Shown piece after piece: positions 47,672 through 57,045 of a stretch of DNA of 64,000 bases (the first letter of the stretch is position 1; each line of letters starts with the position of its first letter). This DNA comes from Enterococcus lactis (GTDB lineage Bacteria > Bacillota > Bacilli > Lactobacillales > Enterococcaceae): positions 1 to 64,000 of the forward strand of contig NZ_BNJW01000004.1 of NCBI RefSeq assembly GCF_015751045.1, read 5' to 3'. The notes beneath the pieces were generated by a model. That model saw only the letters and a program-made list of their open reading frames with translations, was not told the DNA's origin and searched no databases. The position numbers and the translations under genes were made by a program.

Positions 47672-48670
47672 TTATTCTTCTTTTAGCAATCCTTTGAATA
47701 ATCCAACGACAAAATCGTTTGGATCAAACGGCTCCAAGTCATCGATTCCTTCACCCAACCCAACCAATTTCACTGGTAAATGCAATTCATTACGGATAGC
47801 AAGTACGATACCGCCTTTTGCTGTACCATCTAATTTTGTCAAAACAAGACCGGTCACATCTGTTGTTTCTTTGAATTGTTTTGCTTGAACCATCGCGTTT
47901 TGACCAGTTGTTGCATCTAATACAAGTAGTGTTTCTTGGGGTGCTTCTGGTAATTCCCGCTGGATTACTCGTTTTATTTTTTCCAATTCGTTCATCAAGT
48001 TCACTTTATTTTGCAGTCGGCCTGCAGTATCAACTAGTAAAACATCTGCCTGTTCTGTCTTTGCTCTTTCCAAAGCATCGAATACGACAGCTGCTGGATC
48101 GCCGCCTGCATTGCCACGAACAACTTCAACACCAGCGCGTTCGCCCCAGACAACTAATTGGTCGATTGCTCCAGCACGGAAGGTATCTGCTGCTGCCATC
48201 AACACTTTTTTACCTTCGTTTTTGAACTGATGGGCAAGTTTACCAATACTTGTTGTTTTCCCTACACCATTGACGCCGACAAACAAAATAACTGTTAGTC
48301 CGTCTTCTTGGATATTTAGTTCATTTACTTCATTGATTCCTTCCGCTTCATAGAGATCCACAAGTTTCTCGATGATCGCATTTTGAACTTCTGCCGATTT
48401 TTTCGCATTTCTGAGTTTCACTTCCTGACGTAACGCTTCGGTGATTCGTATCGCTGTTTCAAAACCTACATCTGCCCCGATAAGTGTTTCTTCTAATTCT
48501 TCAAAAAAGTCTTCATCGACTGTTCGAAAATTGGCAAACAGCTCATTCATCCGTTCACCAAATGTTTTACGCGTCTTTTCTAAACCCTTGTCGTACTTCT
48601 CCTGTACTTCAACTTCTTCCGTTTTCTCTTCGCCAGTAAAAGCACGCTTGATTTTATCAAAAAATCCCAT
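47672..48670 (-). CDS. ftsY: Signal recognition particle receptor FtsY
   Basis: FtsY docks SRP-ribosome complexes at the membrane. In its 332 residues, the acidic A-region is short (KTEEVEVQEKYDKGLEK). The NG domain carries G1 GVNGVGKTT, the DTAGRLQ motif, and G4 TKLDGTAKGG. It is the last gene of the rnc-smc-HAD-ftsY group, 11 bases after the HAD gene. Confidence 0.97.
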   Translation of the reverse strand: MGFFDKIKRAFTGEEKTEEVEVQEKYDKGLEKTRKTFGERMNELFANFRTVDEDFFEELEETLIGADVGFETAIRITEALRQEVKLRNAKKSAEVQNAIIEKLVDLYEAEGINEVNELNIQEDGLTVILFVGVNGVGKTTSIGKLAHQFKNEGKKVLMAAADTFRAGAIDQLVVWGERAGVEVVRGNAGGDPAAVVFDALERAKTEQADVLLVDTAGRLQNKVNLMNELEKIKRVIQRELPEAPQETLLVLDATTGQNAMVQAKQFKETTDVTGLVLTKLDGTAKGGIVLAIRNELHLPVKLVGLGEGIDDLEPFDPNDFVVGLFKGLLKEE

Positions 48671-48681
48671 TTGACTCCCCC

Positions 48682-49491
48682 CTACTCTAATACAAATTTT
48701 TGGATCACTTTGGCTACGCCATTTTCTTCATTGCTGGCTGTCACAAAATCTGCTGCTTCTTTGACGAAAGGCACAGCATTCTCCATCGCTACGCCTAGAC
48801 CAGCGTATTGGATCATCGGTAAATCATTTTCTTCATCACCGATTGCCATGATTTCTTCTTGTTTCAAACCAAGATCTTTTGCCAATAAAGAAATACCATA
48901 AGCTTTTGTGACACCTTTTGGCATAAATTCCAAAAGCATACTTCTCGTTTTGATGATCTCATACATTTCATGGAATTCTGCTGGTATTTCTTTGATTTTA
49001 GGATCTAATTCTTCTTGGTCATAAGCGATTACTGCCTTATTAAGCACAAATTCATCTGTAATATCGCTTATATCCGCTGGTTGGAATTGCAGCAGCTTAT
49101 TCAACACATTGTACAAGGATTGCTTTCTTGGGGCACTAGGCAGCTGTAAAACCACATTGTCAGACAAAACATCTAGTGGCAGATCCAATTGCTGAGCCAA
49201 TTTGTATAAGCGTTGGATATCTGATACTTCCATCACTTTCTTTTCCATGATTTCACCAGTATCGTTTTTTTGTACCAAACCGCCGTTGAAAGTGATGCTG
49301 TAATCACCCTCATCTACCAGCCCTAATTCTTGCAGATAATGCGCCATTGCAGCTAAGGGGCGTCCTGTACATAGAACGATCTTGACCCCTTGCTGTTTTG
49401 CTTGTGCTAATGCTTGTTTATTCTCATCTGAAATCAGCTTTTGTTCATTTAATAATGTACCATCCAAATCGATTGCTACTAATTTGATCAT
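48682..49491 (-). CDS. Cof-type HAD-IIB phosphatase
   Basis: The 269-residue phosphatase (YidA-like) has motif I AIDLDGTLLNEQ, motif II VLCTGRPLAAM, and motif IV AIGDEENDLPMI. It acts on unknown sugar phosphates in the cytosol. Its place between smc and ftsY is common in enterococci but absent in Bacillus. It lies eight bases after smc. Confidence 0.93.
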   Translation of the reverse strand: MIKLVAIDLDGTLLNEQKLISDENKQALAQAKQQGVKIVLCTGRPLAAMAHYLQELGLVDEGDYSITFNGGLVQKNDTGEIMEKKVMEVSDIQRLYKLAQQLDLPLDVLSDNVVLQLPSAPRKQSLYNVLNKLLQFQPADISDITDEFVLNKAVIAYDQEELDPKIKEIPAEFHEMYEIIKTRSMLLEFMPKGVTKAYGISLLAKDLGLKQEEIMAIGDEENDLPMIQYAGLGVAMENAVPFVKEAADFVTASNEENGVAKVIQKFVLE

Positions 49492-49499
49492 TTTCGTTC

Positions 49500-52400
49500 C
49501 TACACTTTCGTTTCGTTGATTTTCGCCTCTTCATTGATATCTTCCATCCGTACAGAAACGATTTTTGATACACCGGATTCCTGCATCGTCACTCCGTACA
49601 GTACATCTGCTGCGACCATCGTTCCTTTGCGGTGTGTGACTACGATAAATTGTGTGTCATCTTGGAAGTCGCTTAAGTAACGACCAAAACGTTTCACATT
49701 TGCTTCATCTAACGCTGCTTCTACCTCATCTAAGATACAAAACGGAACAGGACAGACACGGATAATAGAAAAGAGCAGCGCAATGGCTGTAAGTGCTCGT
49801 TCTCCTCCGGAAAGCAAACTTAAACTTTGCAGTTTCTTGCCAGGAGGTTGTACTTCAATCTCAATACCTGTTTTCAGCAGATCCGTTGGTTCTGTCAATA
49901 CTAATTCAGCTTTACCGCCGCCAAACATATTAGGAAAGACAATTTTGAATTCTTGACGGATAGCTTCAAATACTTCTTTGAATCTTGTCCGCACTTCATC
50001 ATCCATCTCATCCATCGTTTCAAACAACTGGTTTTTCGCTGCTAACAGATCATCTCGCTGTGTTGCTAAGAAGGTATGTCTTTCACTGACTTGTTCGTAT
50101 TGTTCGATTGAATTTAAGTTTACTGGTCCTAGCTTTTCAATTTGTTCTTTTAAGGAGGCAACCTTTATTCTGCTGTCTTCGATATCGGTTGTTTCTTGAT
50201 AGTCATGGGAAGCTTTCTCAAATGTCAGCTGATATTCTGACTGCAGATAGGTCAAATGATTATCTAAAATCATTTCAGCTCGGTCTTTTTGGACTTCTAA
50301 TTTGGATTGTTCCGACAGTCGTGCTTTTTGCTCACGATTACGCTCTGCCAAGACTGCTTCAAGCTCATCGATTTCCCTCTGCCTTCTATCTCGCTGCTCT
50401 TTGGCTTTTGCCAACTCAGCTTTCAATGTTTCTCGCTGAGCAGATAATTCGTTAATTTGTTTTTCCAAACTTTCTTCTGTGACTTCATGATCAGAAAAGT
50501 CTGCTGTCAATGTCGCCAACTGTTTTTCTATCGCTTCTTGACGTTCGATTGCCTCTGCTTTTTGGACCCGGGCACCGCGGAGCTGGATCTGCAGATGATT
50601 AAACTGCTCTTTCAAGACAGCAAGATCTGCTTGTTCTTGTGCTTTTTGACTTTGCACTTGTGCTCTTCTGGCTTCCATCTGGTCACTTTCTTGACTTAAA
50701 GATTTGATCTCTTCGTCGATTTGTTGACGTTGCGTTTCAAGATCTGTTTGTTTGTCTTTCAACTCGTTCGTTTGTTTTTCGTAATCTTCGATAAACTGCT
50801 GTAGCTCACGTGTCTCAAAAGTTGAGATTTGCTTTTCTTTTTCAAAACGTTCAAGTTCGTTTATGATGTTTTGCAACTGATTTGTCGCTTCTTGTTCTTC
50901 GAAACGTAATTGTTCGCCTCGTGTACGCAAAATTTCTTGTTCTTCGGCTAAACGAGCTGTTTCTTGTTGCAGCTCCTGAACTTTCTTTTCTTGCACTTGA
51001 AGTTGTTTATCTGCTTCTTCGAATTCACTAGTCAACTGTTTCAATTCTTGGTTTTGTACAAACAAACTGCCTTGGTTTCCTCGTTTGTTCGCTCCACCTG
51101 TCATGGATCCTCCGGCATTCATCACGTCACCTTCTAAGGAAACCACTCGGTATTGATAGCGGATCGTTTGCGCGATCGCATTGGCACTAGTTAAGTCTTT
51201 TGCTAAAAGAATCGTTCCTAACAGGTTTTGAACCACTGTTTGGATTTGATCAGGATAAGCAACTTGTTCACTGGCAATCCCTATAAACCCTTCTATAGCT
51301 GCTGCTTGTGTCAATATATGAGCTGGTAACTGTCTTGGTTTGATTGTCGTCAGCGGAAGGAATGTTGCTCTTCCTCCTCTTTGCTGTTTCAAATACGTGA
51401 TGGCTTGCCGAGCATCTTTTTCATTTTCAACGATGACATGTTGAGCTGCTCCACCTAAAGCTGTTTCAATGGCTAACGTGAAATCTGCAGGGACGTCGAT
51501 CAGTTCAGCCACTGCTCCGACAATACCGGAAAGCTGCTGTTTATGCTGCAAGACCAATCGAACGCCTTGGTAAAAACCAAAATAGTTTTCTTGGATCTCT
51601 TGAAGGCTTTTCTGACGAGCACGCAGCTGCTGGACTTGATTCATCAATTGATACATTTTAGGCTGTTCTTTTGCTAATGCTTCTTGGAACTTTTTCCCGT
51701 TTCGTTGGATCAGTTCTAACTTCTCTTTTGTTTCAGTTAAAGATGATTTTAGCTGCGCCTGCTTTTGTGTCAATTCTTCTTTTTGTAAGATCAATCGATC
51801 TACTGATGCTTCTACTTCCGATTGCTTGGCTAACGTCTGCTTGCTTTTTGCTGTTTCTTGTACATATTGACGTTCCAGATACTTCAGTTCGTTTCCTACA
51901 GCTGCTTGTTCTTGCATCAAATCAACATATTGATCTCTTAGTTCTGCCAATAATTCTTTCGTTGATTTTTGGTATTTTTCTAATTCTTGCTGTGTTTTTA
52001 TGAGATTTGCTTCAGCTTTTTGGATCTCTGTTTCTTTTTCTGCTGCTTCTTTCATCAAGCTTTCTTGAAGCTTTTCAAAATGTTTAACCTTTTTTTGTGC
52101 TTCTGCTAATGAAGTTTGATATTCTTGCGAGCTTTTTTGTGTATGCTTTGTCCGCTCCTGCAAAACATCTTTTTGTCCTTCTGTCTGCTTCAGTTTTTCC
52201 GAAAGATCTAATAATACTTGCTGATTTTTTTCGATCAGACGGTCGGCTTGCGCATTTTCTTTACGCTGCTTCGCCAAAATGGATTCTTGTTCTTGGATCG
52301 ACTCAGATAGTTTGCCTAATTCTAGATTGAATTTCGCAAGCTGTGCTTGTTTGTTGTCCCAATCTTTTTTTGCTGTCTTGATTTCAGCAACCATCAAAGA

Positions 52401-53081
52401 AACATCGGTTTGAGTCAGTGTTTCTTTTAGCCGTAAAAACTCCTTTGCTGCCTCACTCTGGGCGGCCAAAGGAGTTAACTGTTCTTCCAATTCATGGATG
52501 ATGTCTTGGACGCGGGTGAGGTTGTCTTCTGTTTCAAAAAGCTTTTGTTCTGCTTTCTTTTTCCGCTGCTTGTATTTCAACACACCAGCTGCTTCTTCAA
52601 AGATCCCACGACGGTCTTCCGGTTTACTACTGAAAATCGCTTCTACTTTTCCTTGAGAAATGATTGAGAACGATTCTTTTCCTAATCCAGAATCTAAGAA
52701 CAATTCTTGGATATCTTTTAATCTGCAGCTTTGTTTATTGATGAAAAACTCGCTTTCCCCAGTCCGTCGATAACGGCGGGTTACACTGATCTCATTGTAC
52801 TCCAATGGCAGATAATGATCACTATTGTCTAAAATCACTGTGACTTCTGCAATATTCAGCTGCTTACGGGTATCGGAACCGGCAAAGATGATATCCGGCA
52901 TTTTTCCGCCTCGCAAACTTTTAGCAGATTGTTCTCCTAATACCCAGCGGATAGCTTCTGTAATATTGCTTTTTCCGCTGCCATTTGGTCCAACCACTGC
53001 TGTGACGCTGTTTTCAAAATCAATGACTGTCTTGTCTGCAAATGATTTAAAACCGGCTATTTCAATTCGTTTCAAATACAA
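49500..53081 (-). CDS. smc: Chromosome segregation ATPase SMC
   Basis: SMC with ScpAB condenses and segregates the origin region. The 1193 residues show the N-terminal Walker A (GPNGSGKSN near residue 32), two long coiled coils rich in Glu/Gln/Lys, and a hinge at about 500-660 with the glycines of GGSMTGGANKRG at its end. The C-terminal head has LSGGERALTAIALLF and the Walker B FCILDEVEAALDEANV. It follows rnc by 19 bases, the standard Firmicute order. Confidence 0.98.
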   Translation of the reverse strand: MYLKRIEIAGFKSFADKTVIDFENSVTAVVGPNGSGKSNITEAIRWVLGEQSAKSLRGGKMPDIIFAGSDTRKQLNIAEVTVILDNSDHYLPLEYNEISVTRRYRRTGESEFFINKQSCRLKDIQELFLDSGLGKESFSIISQGKVEAIFSSKPEDRRGIFEEAAGVLKYKQRKKKAEQKLFETEDNLTRVQDIIHELEEQLTPLAAQSEAAKEFLRLKETLTQTDVSLMVAEIKTAKKDWDNKQAQLAKFNLELGKLSESIQEQESILAKQRKENAQADRLIEKNQQVLLDLSEKLKQTEGQKDVLQERTKHTQKSSQEYQTSLAEAQKKVKHFEKLQESLMKEAAEKETEIQKAEANLIKTQQELEKYQKSTKELLAELRDQYVDLMQEQAAVGNELKYLERQYVQETAKSKQTLAKQSEVEASVDRLILQKEELTQKQAQLKSSLTETKEKLELIQRNGKKFQEALAKEQPKMYQLMNQVQQLRARQKSLQEIQENYFGFYQGVRLVLQHKQQLSGIVGAVAELIDVPADFTLAIETALGGAAQHVIVENEKDARQAITYLKQQRGGRATFLPLTTIKPRQLPAHILTQAAAIEGFIGIASEQVAYPDQIQTVVQNLLGTILLAKDLTSANAIAQTIRYQYRVVSLEGDVMNAGGSMTGGANKRGNQGSLFVQNQELKQLTSEFEEADKQLQVQEKKVQELQQETARLAEEQEILRTRGEQLRFEEQEATNQLQNIINELERFEKEKQISTFETRELQQFIEDYEKQTNELKDKQTDLETQRQQIDEEIKSLSQESDQMEARRAQVQSQKAQEQADLAVLKEQFNHLQIQLRGARVQKAEAIERQEAIEKQLATLTADFSDHEVTEESLEKQINELSAQRETLKAELAKAKEQRDRRQREIDELEAVLAERNREQKARLSEQSKLEVQKDRAEMILDNHLTYLQSEYQLTFEKASHDYQETTDIEDSRIKVASLKEQIEKLGPVNLNSIEQYEQVSERHTFLATQRDDLLAAKNQLFETMDEMDDEVRTRFKEVFEAIRQEFKIVFPNMFGGGKAELVLTEPTDLLKTGIEIEVQPPGKKLQSLSLLSGGERALTAIALLFSIIRVCPVPFCILDEVEAALDEANVKRFGRYLSDFQDDTQFIVVTHRKGTMVAADVLYGVTMQESGVSKIVSVRMEDINEEAKINETKV

Positions 53082-53100
53082 AGCTTTCCCTCACTTACTT

Positions 53101-53787
53101 TTACAGTGCTGCCAATGCATTTTCCGCCGCAGCTTGTTCTGCTAATTTTTTCGATTTTCCTTGTCCAGTGCCAATCAATTGATCATCTACGTAAACTTCG
53201 ATCCAAAATACTCGTTCATGAGCTGGACCTTCTTCATTGATCAATCGGTATTCGATCGATACATCACCTGATTTTTGCAAGACTTCTTGCAATTTTGTTT
53301 TATGATCCATCTCATGTGAAAAAGCACCTGCTTTGACTTTAGGAAAAATCACTTTTTCGATGAACGCATGGGTCGTGTCGAATCCTTGGTCAAGATATAA
53401 CGCGCCTAAAAAAGCTTCGAATAGGTCGCAAAGCAATGCTGGTCGCGTACGTCCTCCTGAATTCTCTTCTCCCTTGCCCAACAGAACATATTGATCAAAG
53501 TGACATTCTTTGGCAAATTTCGATAAGCTGTCTTCGCGAACGATCGCTGCTCGTGTTTTTGTCAATTTTCCTTCTGGCAAATGAGGATATAAACGGAATA
53601 AATACTGAGAAACCATCAATTCTAAAACGGCATCTCCTAAAAATTCAAGTCGTTCATTATCCGATAATTGCAGATTGCGATGCTCATTCACATAGGATGA
53701 ATGGGTAAAAGCTTGTTCAAGCAAATTTAGATCGTGAAAAACGATGTTATAATTTTCTTTTAGTTCTTTTGTCAGCTGGTTGTCCAT
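53101..53787 (-). CDS. rnc: Ribonuclease III
   Basis: RNase III cuts double-stranded RNA, including rRNA precursors. I start at ATG 53787 (MDNQLTKELKENYNIV), with AAAGGA nine bases upstream, for 228 residues. The catalytic signature NERLEFLGDAVLEL lies near 45, and the C-terminal dsRNA-binding domain begins at about 155 (KTKLQEVLQ) and ends GKSKKLAEQAAAENALA. The gene usually follows acpP, but here the opp and peptide cassettes separate them. Confidence 0.97.
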   Translation of the reverse strand: MDNQLTKELKENYNIVFHDLNLLEQAFTHSSYVNEHRNLQLSDNERLEFLGDAVLELMVSQYLFRLYPHLPEGKLTKTRAAIVREDSLSKFAKECHFDQYVLLGKGEENSGGRTRPALLCDLFEAFLGALYLDQGFDTTHAFIEKVIFPKVKAGAFSHEMDHKTKLQEVLQKSGDVSIEYRLINEEGPAHERVFWIEVYVDDQLIGTGQGKSKKLAEQAAAENALAAL

Positions 53788-53908
53788 TTTCCACATTCCT
53801 TTTATGGATATTTTTTCGATACTTCCTTATTATACTGGTTTTTTGTTAAATTTGAAATGGTTCGGGTAAAAGGTAAGTAAAGCTTTAATAATCCTAGTGA
53901 TTGACGAG

Positions 53909-54021
53909 AGGTTGTGAAAAAGCCGTTTAGTTTGGAGTATTAGAGAAATAAACAGAAAGACAGCTTCTCATATTTTGCCGTTTCTTGAACGAATACCGTG
54001 GAATAGCTGATTGAATACTGT
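53909..54021 (+). repeat. Dispersed palindromic intergenic repeat, copy 4
   Basis: It opens AGGTTGTGAAAAAGCCG and carries GAGTATTAG and CGAATACC arms, then GAATAGCTGATTG near the end. It aligns best with copy 1 (578-690). It lies between rnc and the ABC cassette, beside the terminator at 54028. Confidence 0.7.
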
Positions 54022-54027
54022 TCATAC

Positions 54028-54069
54028 AAAAAAAGGATGTGACACGACTATTGTCACATTCCTTTTTTT
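54028..54069 (-). terminator. Terminator of the peptide/ABC cassette
   Basis: AAAAAAAGGATGTGACA (54028-54044) pairs with TGTCACATTCC and seven T (54052-54069), with one bulge. It is symmetrical and could act both ways. Confidence 0.85.
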
Positions 54070-54079
54070 GTACAATCCC

Positions 54080-54351
54080 TTATTCTCGTATGTTTTCAAT
54101 GACTTCTTGGGCGGGTACTAGCTGAACCTCTGAAACATGAATGCTCAATAGAAGAATCACCGTTAGTAACACTTGAAAAAGGAGCAAAATGAACACACCA
54201 TTTTATCCATCGTGGGTGAATCTTTGGCTGATGACTTTTCAATAAAACGATTGAAAAAAACAGTCCAATCACTTCCAATCACTGGTAAACTATCAGACAA
54301 AACCAACAGAATAAACACATAAATAAGGTTTATTGGATTGATTTCTTCCAT
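54080..54351 (-). pseudogene. Frameshifted small two-helix membrane protein
   Basis: From ATG 54351 the frame reads MEEINPINLIYVFILLVLS and continues to MDKMV, then falls out of frame and stops. Two bases over, the text continues FILLLFQVLLTVILLLSIHVS and ends VIENIRE at TAA 54080. The shift falls at GTGTGTTC near 54191-54198. Removing one TG restores a single protein of about 90 residues with two hydrophobic segments. It overlaps the ATPase end, so it was probably the fourth gene of the cassette. Confidence 0.6.
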
Positions 54352-54950
54352 TCATTCATGTCCAACACATGATCGAATTCTGCTGCCAATGTTGGATCAT
54401 GGGTGACCACAAGGACCGTAGCTCCTTTTGCATTCAGTTCTTGTAGTGCATGAAGAACGATTTCTTTGTTCTTTTGATCAAGAGAGGCTGTTGGCTCATC
54501 TGCAAAGATGATCTTTGGTTCTTTCAAAAATAAACGAGCAAGAGCTACTCGCTGCTGTTCGCCTCCGCTTAAGAGAAATATTTTTTTGTCTATCAAATGG
54601 TCTACCTGAAATTTTTCGAGGGATTCTTTGATTTTCTGCTCCTCTTTTGAGACCAAGGTCAAGTTTTGCTTCACTGTTTCGTTGTCGATCAGTGCATAGT
54701 TTTGAAATAAAAAACCAGCTTGTTCCCGAAAAAATGTTTTTCTGTTTTTTCGGCTGATTTTTTGGCCATTGATCAAGATTTCCCCTTCATTTATCGTTTC
54801 CAACTGGCCTAAACAATTCAATAAAGTCGTTTTACCTATCCCACTTTCTCCTGTGATGGCAAGCATAGAACCCGCGGGCACAGAAAAAGAAAGGTGTTCA
54901 AAAATCGTTTTCTCTTTGTATTTTTTTGTGATTTTTCTAACATCAATCAT
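54330..54950 (-). CDS. ABC transporter ATP-binding protein of the DUF1430 cassette
   Basis: The 206-residue ATPase belongs to the MacB/LolD-like group that works with FtsX-type or DUF1430 permeases. Walker A is GESGIGKTT, the signature LSGGEQQRVALARLF, and Walker B IIFADEPTASLD, with the H-loop in VVTHDPTL. The start overlaps the DUF1430 gene by eight bases. It should export, or respond to, a small peptide. Confidence 0.92.
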   Translation of the reverse strand: MIDVRKITKKYKEKTIFEHLSFSVPAGSMLAITGESGIGKTTLLNCLGQLETINEGEILINGQKISRKNRKTFFREQAGFLFQNYALIDNETVKQNLTLVSKEEQKIKESLEKFQVDHLIDKKIFLLSGGEQQRVALARLFLKEPKIIFADEPTASLDQKNKEIVLHALQELNAKGATVLVVTHDPTLAAEFDHVLDMNEWKKSIQ

Positions 54951-56925
54951 TTTTGATCACCTCCAGCCGTTGCTTTTTCTCAGATAGATAAGTCGTTGGG
55001 AGTAGCAAAAACAGCTCAAAGCTGAATACAGCCAGTGCAATCGGCCATAAGTCCTTCTGCCATATGAGTAAGATCCCTAAAACACCTGAAGATATCCCCG
55101 CCGTCATGAAATAGTAAGTTTTGTGACGCTGGAACAGCGGTTTACCAGTAATGTACGCTAAAAATGATTTTTTCTTATTTACTTCTGCATAAATCATGCT
55201 CGCATATAGTTCAATAGCAACAAAACTGATAAGAATCAGTAAGAAGACGACTAGCGCTGTGTAAAATTCTGAACGCGCTTTTGCAATTACTTCGCTGATT
55301 CTGTCTTTCACAGATGTTAGGCCGTAAAAATCATCTTCAATGCCATTCTCTTCAATAAACACTTGAACTTCTCGACCATTTCGAAACAAATAGGAGCCGT
55401 TCGATACCTCACTTATCCATATCTCTATATTAGGTTGGATCAAAGGCAAAGAAATGGACACAATGATCGGATTGAAAGAAAAGATATTCTCAAGTAAATC
55501 AAAATTATAATTAAAGATGATTTGATTCGATTGGGTATAGATCACCTTTAATTCCCCCTGATACTCGTCTTGTTCATACTCGAAGGAATTTTGGTAAAAA
55601 GTGATTTCATCTTCTGCCATTTTAACGATCAGATCCGTGTATTGCTTTTTATTTTCTGGGATCAACACATAGAAGAAGGCATCTTCTAATGGATAGATTG
55701 GTTTTCCGTGTATATCTTTGACTTTCAATTCGTGTACGGCATTATGGTTGACTAACCAATAAGCATCATTTTGAATGTAGGTAAGAACGTCACTCGTATG
55801 GCCAAATTCATTATCCCTCAAAAGGATCCCACCTGATTGTTCTGCTCGTTCTAATAAAGGAAGCATGTCCTGATTGATCCTTTTCGCTTCTTTTTTTCTT
55901 TCTTCTCTCGTAAAATTTCTAGAATTATCTGGTAATTTGGTCGTGATATTACTAAATCTCAAGTGATAATAATCAGGAATGTCATTCCAATAAGCTAATT
56001 GCTGTTCTAGTTGTTTGTTCTCATCCATACTAGACAAGATCATATTCCCGCTTACTACGATAAATATAAGCAAGGCGGCCTTGATAAGGTGATTCGTGTA
56101 GGACAGCCATCTATACGGTTTCTGTCCCTTTATTTTATCAGCAATCGATCCCCATGAATAAATCACCCAGCTGCTTGATATGTGCATGATGATGATTCCA
56201 ACGATCCCCCATAACAGAATCTGGGGATAAAGAAAGTGCAGATAGGGATAAAACCATGCAAAGCCAGCTAAAATAACCGTGAAGATGGCCGCATCTATCA
56301 AACTATCTTTACACACTAGTTTTGCTTTGCTTCGTCCAAGTGTTTCGAGAATCCCGACTTTCTTTCTCATAGAGGACTTATAGAATAATAGAGCTAAGAA
56401 TAAGCACAAGAAAAGCATACAGAACAATTGACCGATACTTAATAGCAAACCTGAAGCTAGATAAAGCGGCCATTGTGCCCTTTCAATCGTTATTTCCATC
56501 CCCATATCATAAAATTCTTCGATCATATTGGCAGGCGGTTCCTCTGTGATCATATAACCGCCAAGTACTTCTTCAGTAGATAGTTTCGAAGAATCATAAA
56601 AATTGATAGGATAATCGGATGCTATAGGGGAAAAGCTATAGGTCGAATACCCTTCTTTACCAAACGTATAGATATCTTTATACGTTTCCCCATCTTTGCC
56701 GATTCGAAAGAGGATCTTATGGAGATCCAATTGCTTTTCTCTAGCATATTTCGCAATCGTCTGGTACATTTCCTGCTGATTTTCTTCACCACTCGCTGCT
56801 TCGATGATGATCGATGAATGGATTTCTGGAATCGCTGATTTGATCATTTCGGTTCCAGCAAAAGAAATAGCATATAAAAAACTGGTGACTGTGAATAGAA
56901 AAAAGAAGCGATAGATTTTTTTCAT
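54943..56925 (-). CDS. DUF1430 bacteriocin-associated integral membrane protein
   Basis: The 660-residue protein has a first helix (about 5-22), a large outside domain, a block of helices at about 150-305 (with GILETLGRSKAKLV, an FtsX-like coupling loop), a second outside domain of about 270 residues, and three C-terminal helices. This is the layout of the bacteriocin-associated 7TM family (DUF1430, TIGR01654). ATG 56925 is three bases after the upstream peptide stop, in the same frame, with no ribosome site of its own. Confidence 0.85.
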   Translation of the reverse strand: MKKIYRFFFLFTVTSFLYAISFAGTEMIKSAIPEIHSSIIIEAASGEENQQEMYQTIAKYAREKQLDLHKILFRIGKDGETYKDIYTFGKEGYSTYSFSPIASDYPINFYDSSKLSTEEVLGGYMITEEPPANMIEEFYDMGMEITIERAQWPLYLASGLLLSIGQLFCMLFLCLFLALLFYKSSMRKKVGILETLGRSKAKLVCKDSLIDAAIFTVILAGFAWFYPYLHFLYPQILLWGIVGIIIMHISSSWVIYSWGSIADKIKGQKPYRWLSYTNHLIKAALLIFIVVSGNMILSSMDENKQLEQQLAYWNDIPDYYHLRFSNITTKLPDNSRNFTREERKKEAKRINQDMLPLLERAEQSGGILLRDNEFGHTSDVLTYIQNDAYWLVNHNAVHELKVKDIHGKPIYPLEDAFFYVLIPENKKQYTDLIVKMAEDEITFYQNSFEYEQDEYQGELKVIYTQSNQIIFNYNFDLLENIFSFNPIIVSISLPLIQPNIEIWISEVSNGSYLFRNGREVQVFIEENGIEDDFYGLTSVKDRISEVIAKARSEFYTALVVFLLILISFVAIELYASMIYAEVNKKKSFLAYITGKPLFQRHKTYYFMTAGISSGVLGILLIWQKDLWPIALAVFSFELFLLLPTTYLSEKKQRLEVIKND

Positions 56926-56928
56926 CGT

Positions 56929-57045
56929 TTAGAAGAAAGAAGCGGCTGGATCAGCCGCACTAACGGCATTGATTGGTGCGATCCAGTTGCTCAAGGCAAT
57001 AAGTGTACATGAACTTGCTATCATCTTTTTCACATTTCTCTTCAT
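56929..57045 (-). CDS. Short secreted peptide precursor, 38 residues
   Basis: ATG 57045 has AAGGGAG ten bases upstream. The product starts MKRNVKKMIASSCTLIAL, a basic-then-hydrophobic signal peptide, and continues SNWIAPINAVSAADPAASFF. A signal-peptidase I site after AVSA would release the octapeptide ADPAASFF. The stop is followed by ACG and the ATG of the DUF1430 permease, so permease translation must depend on it. Precursors of this size recall Phr signalling peptides; lactococcin-972-type partners are longer. Function unproven. Confidence 0.7.
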   Translation of the reverse strand: MKRNVKKMIASSCTLIALSNWIAPINAVSAADPAASFF

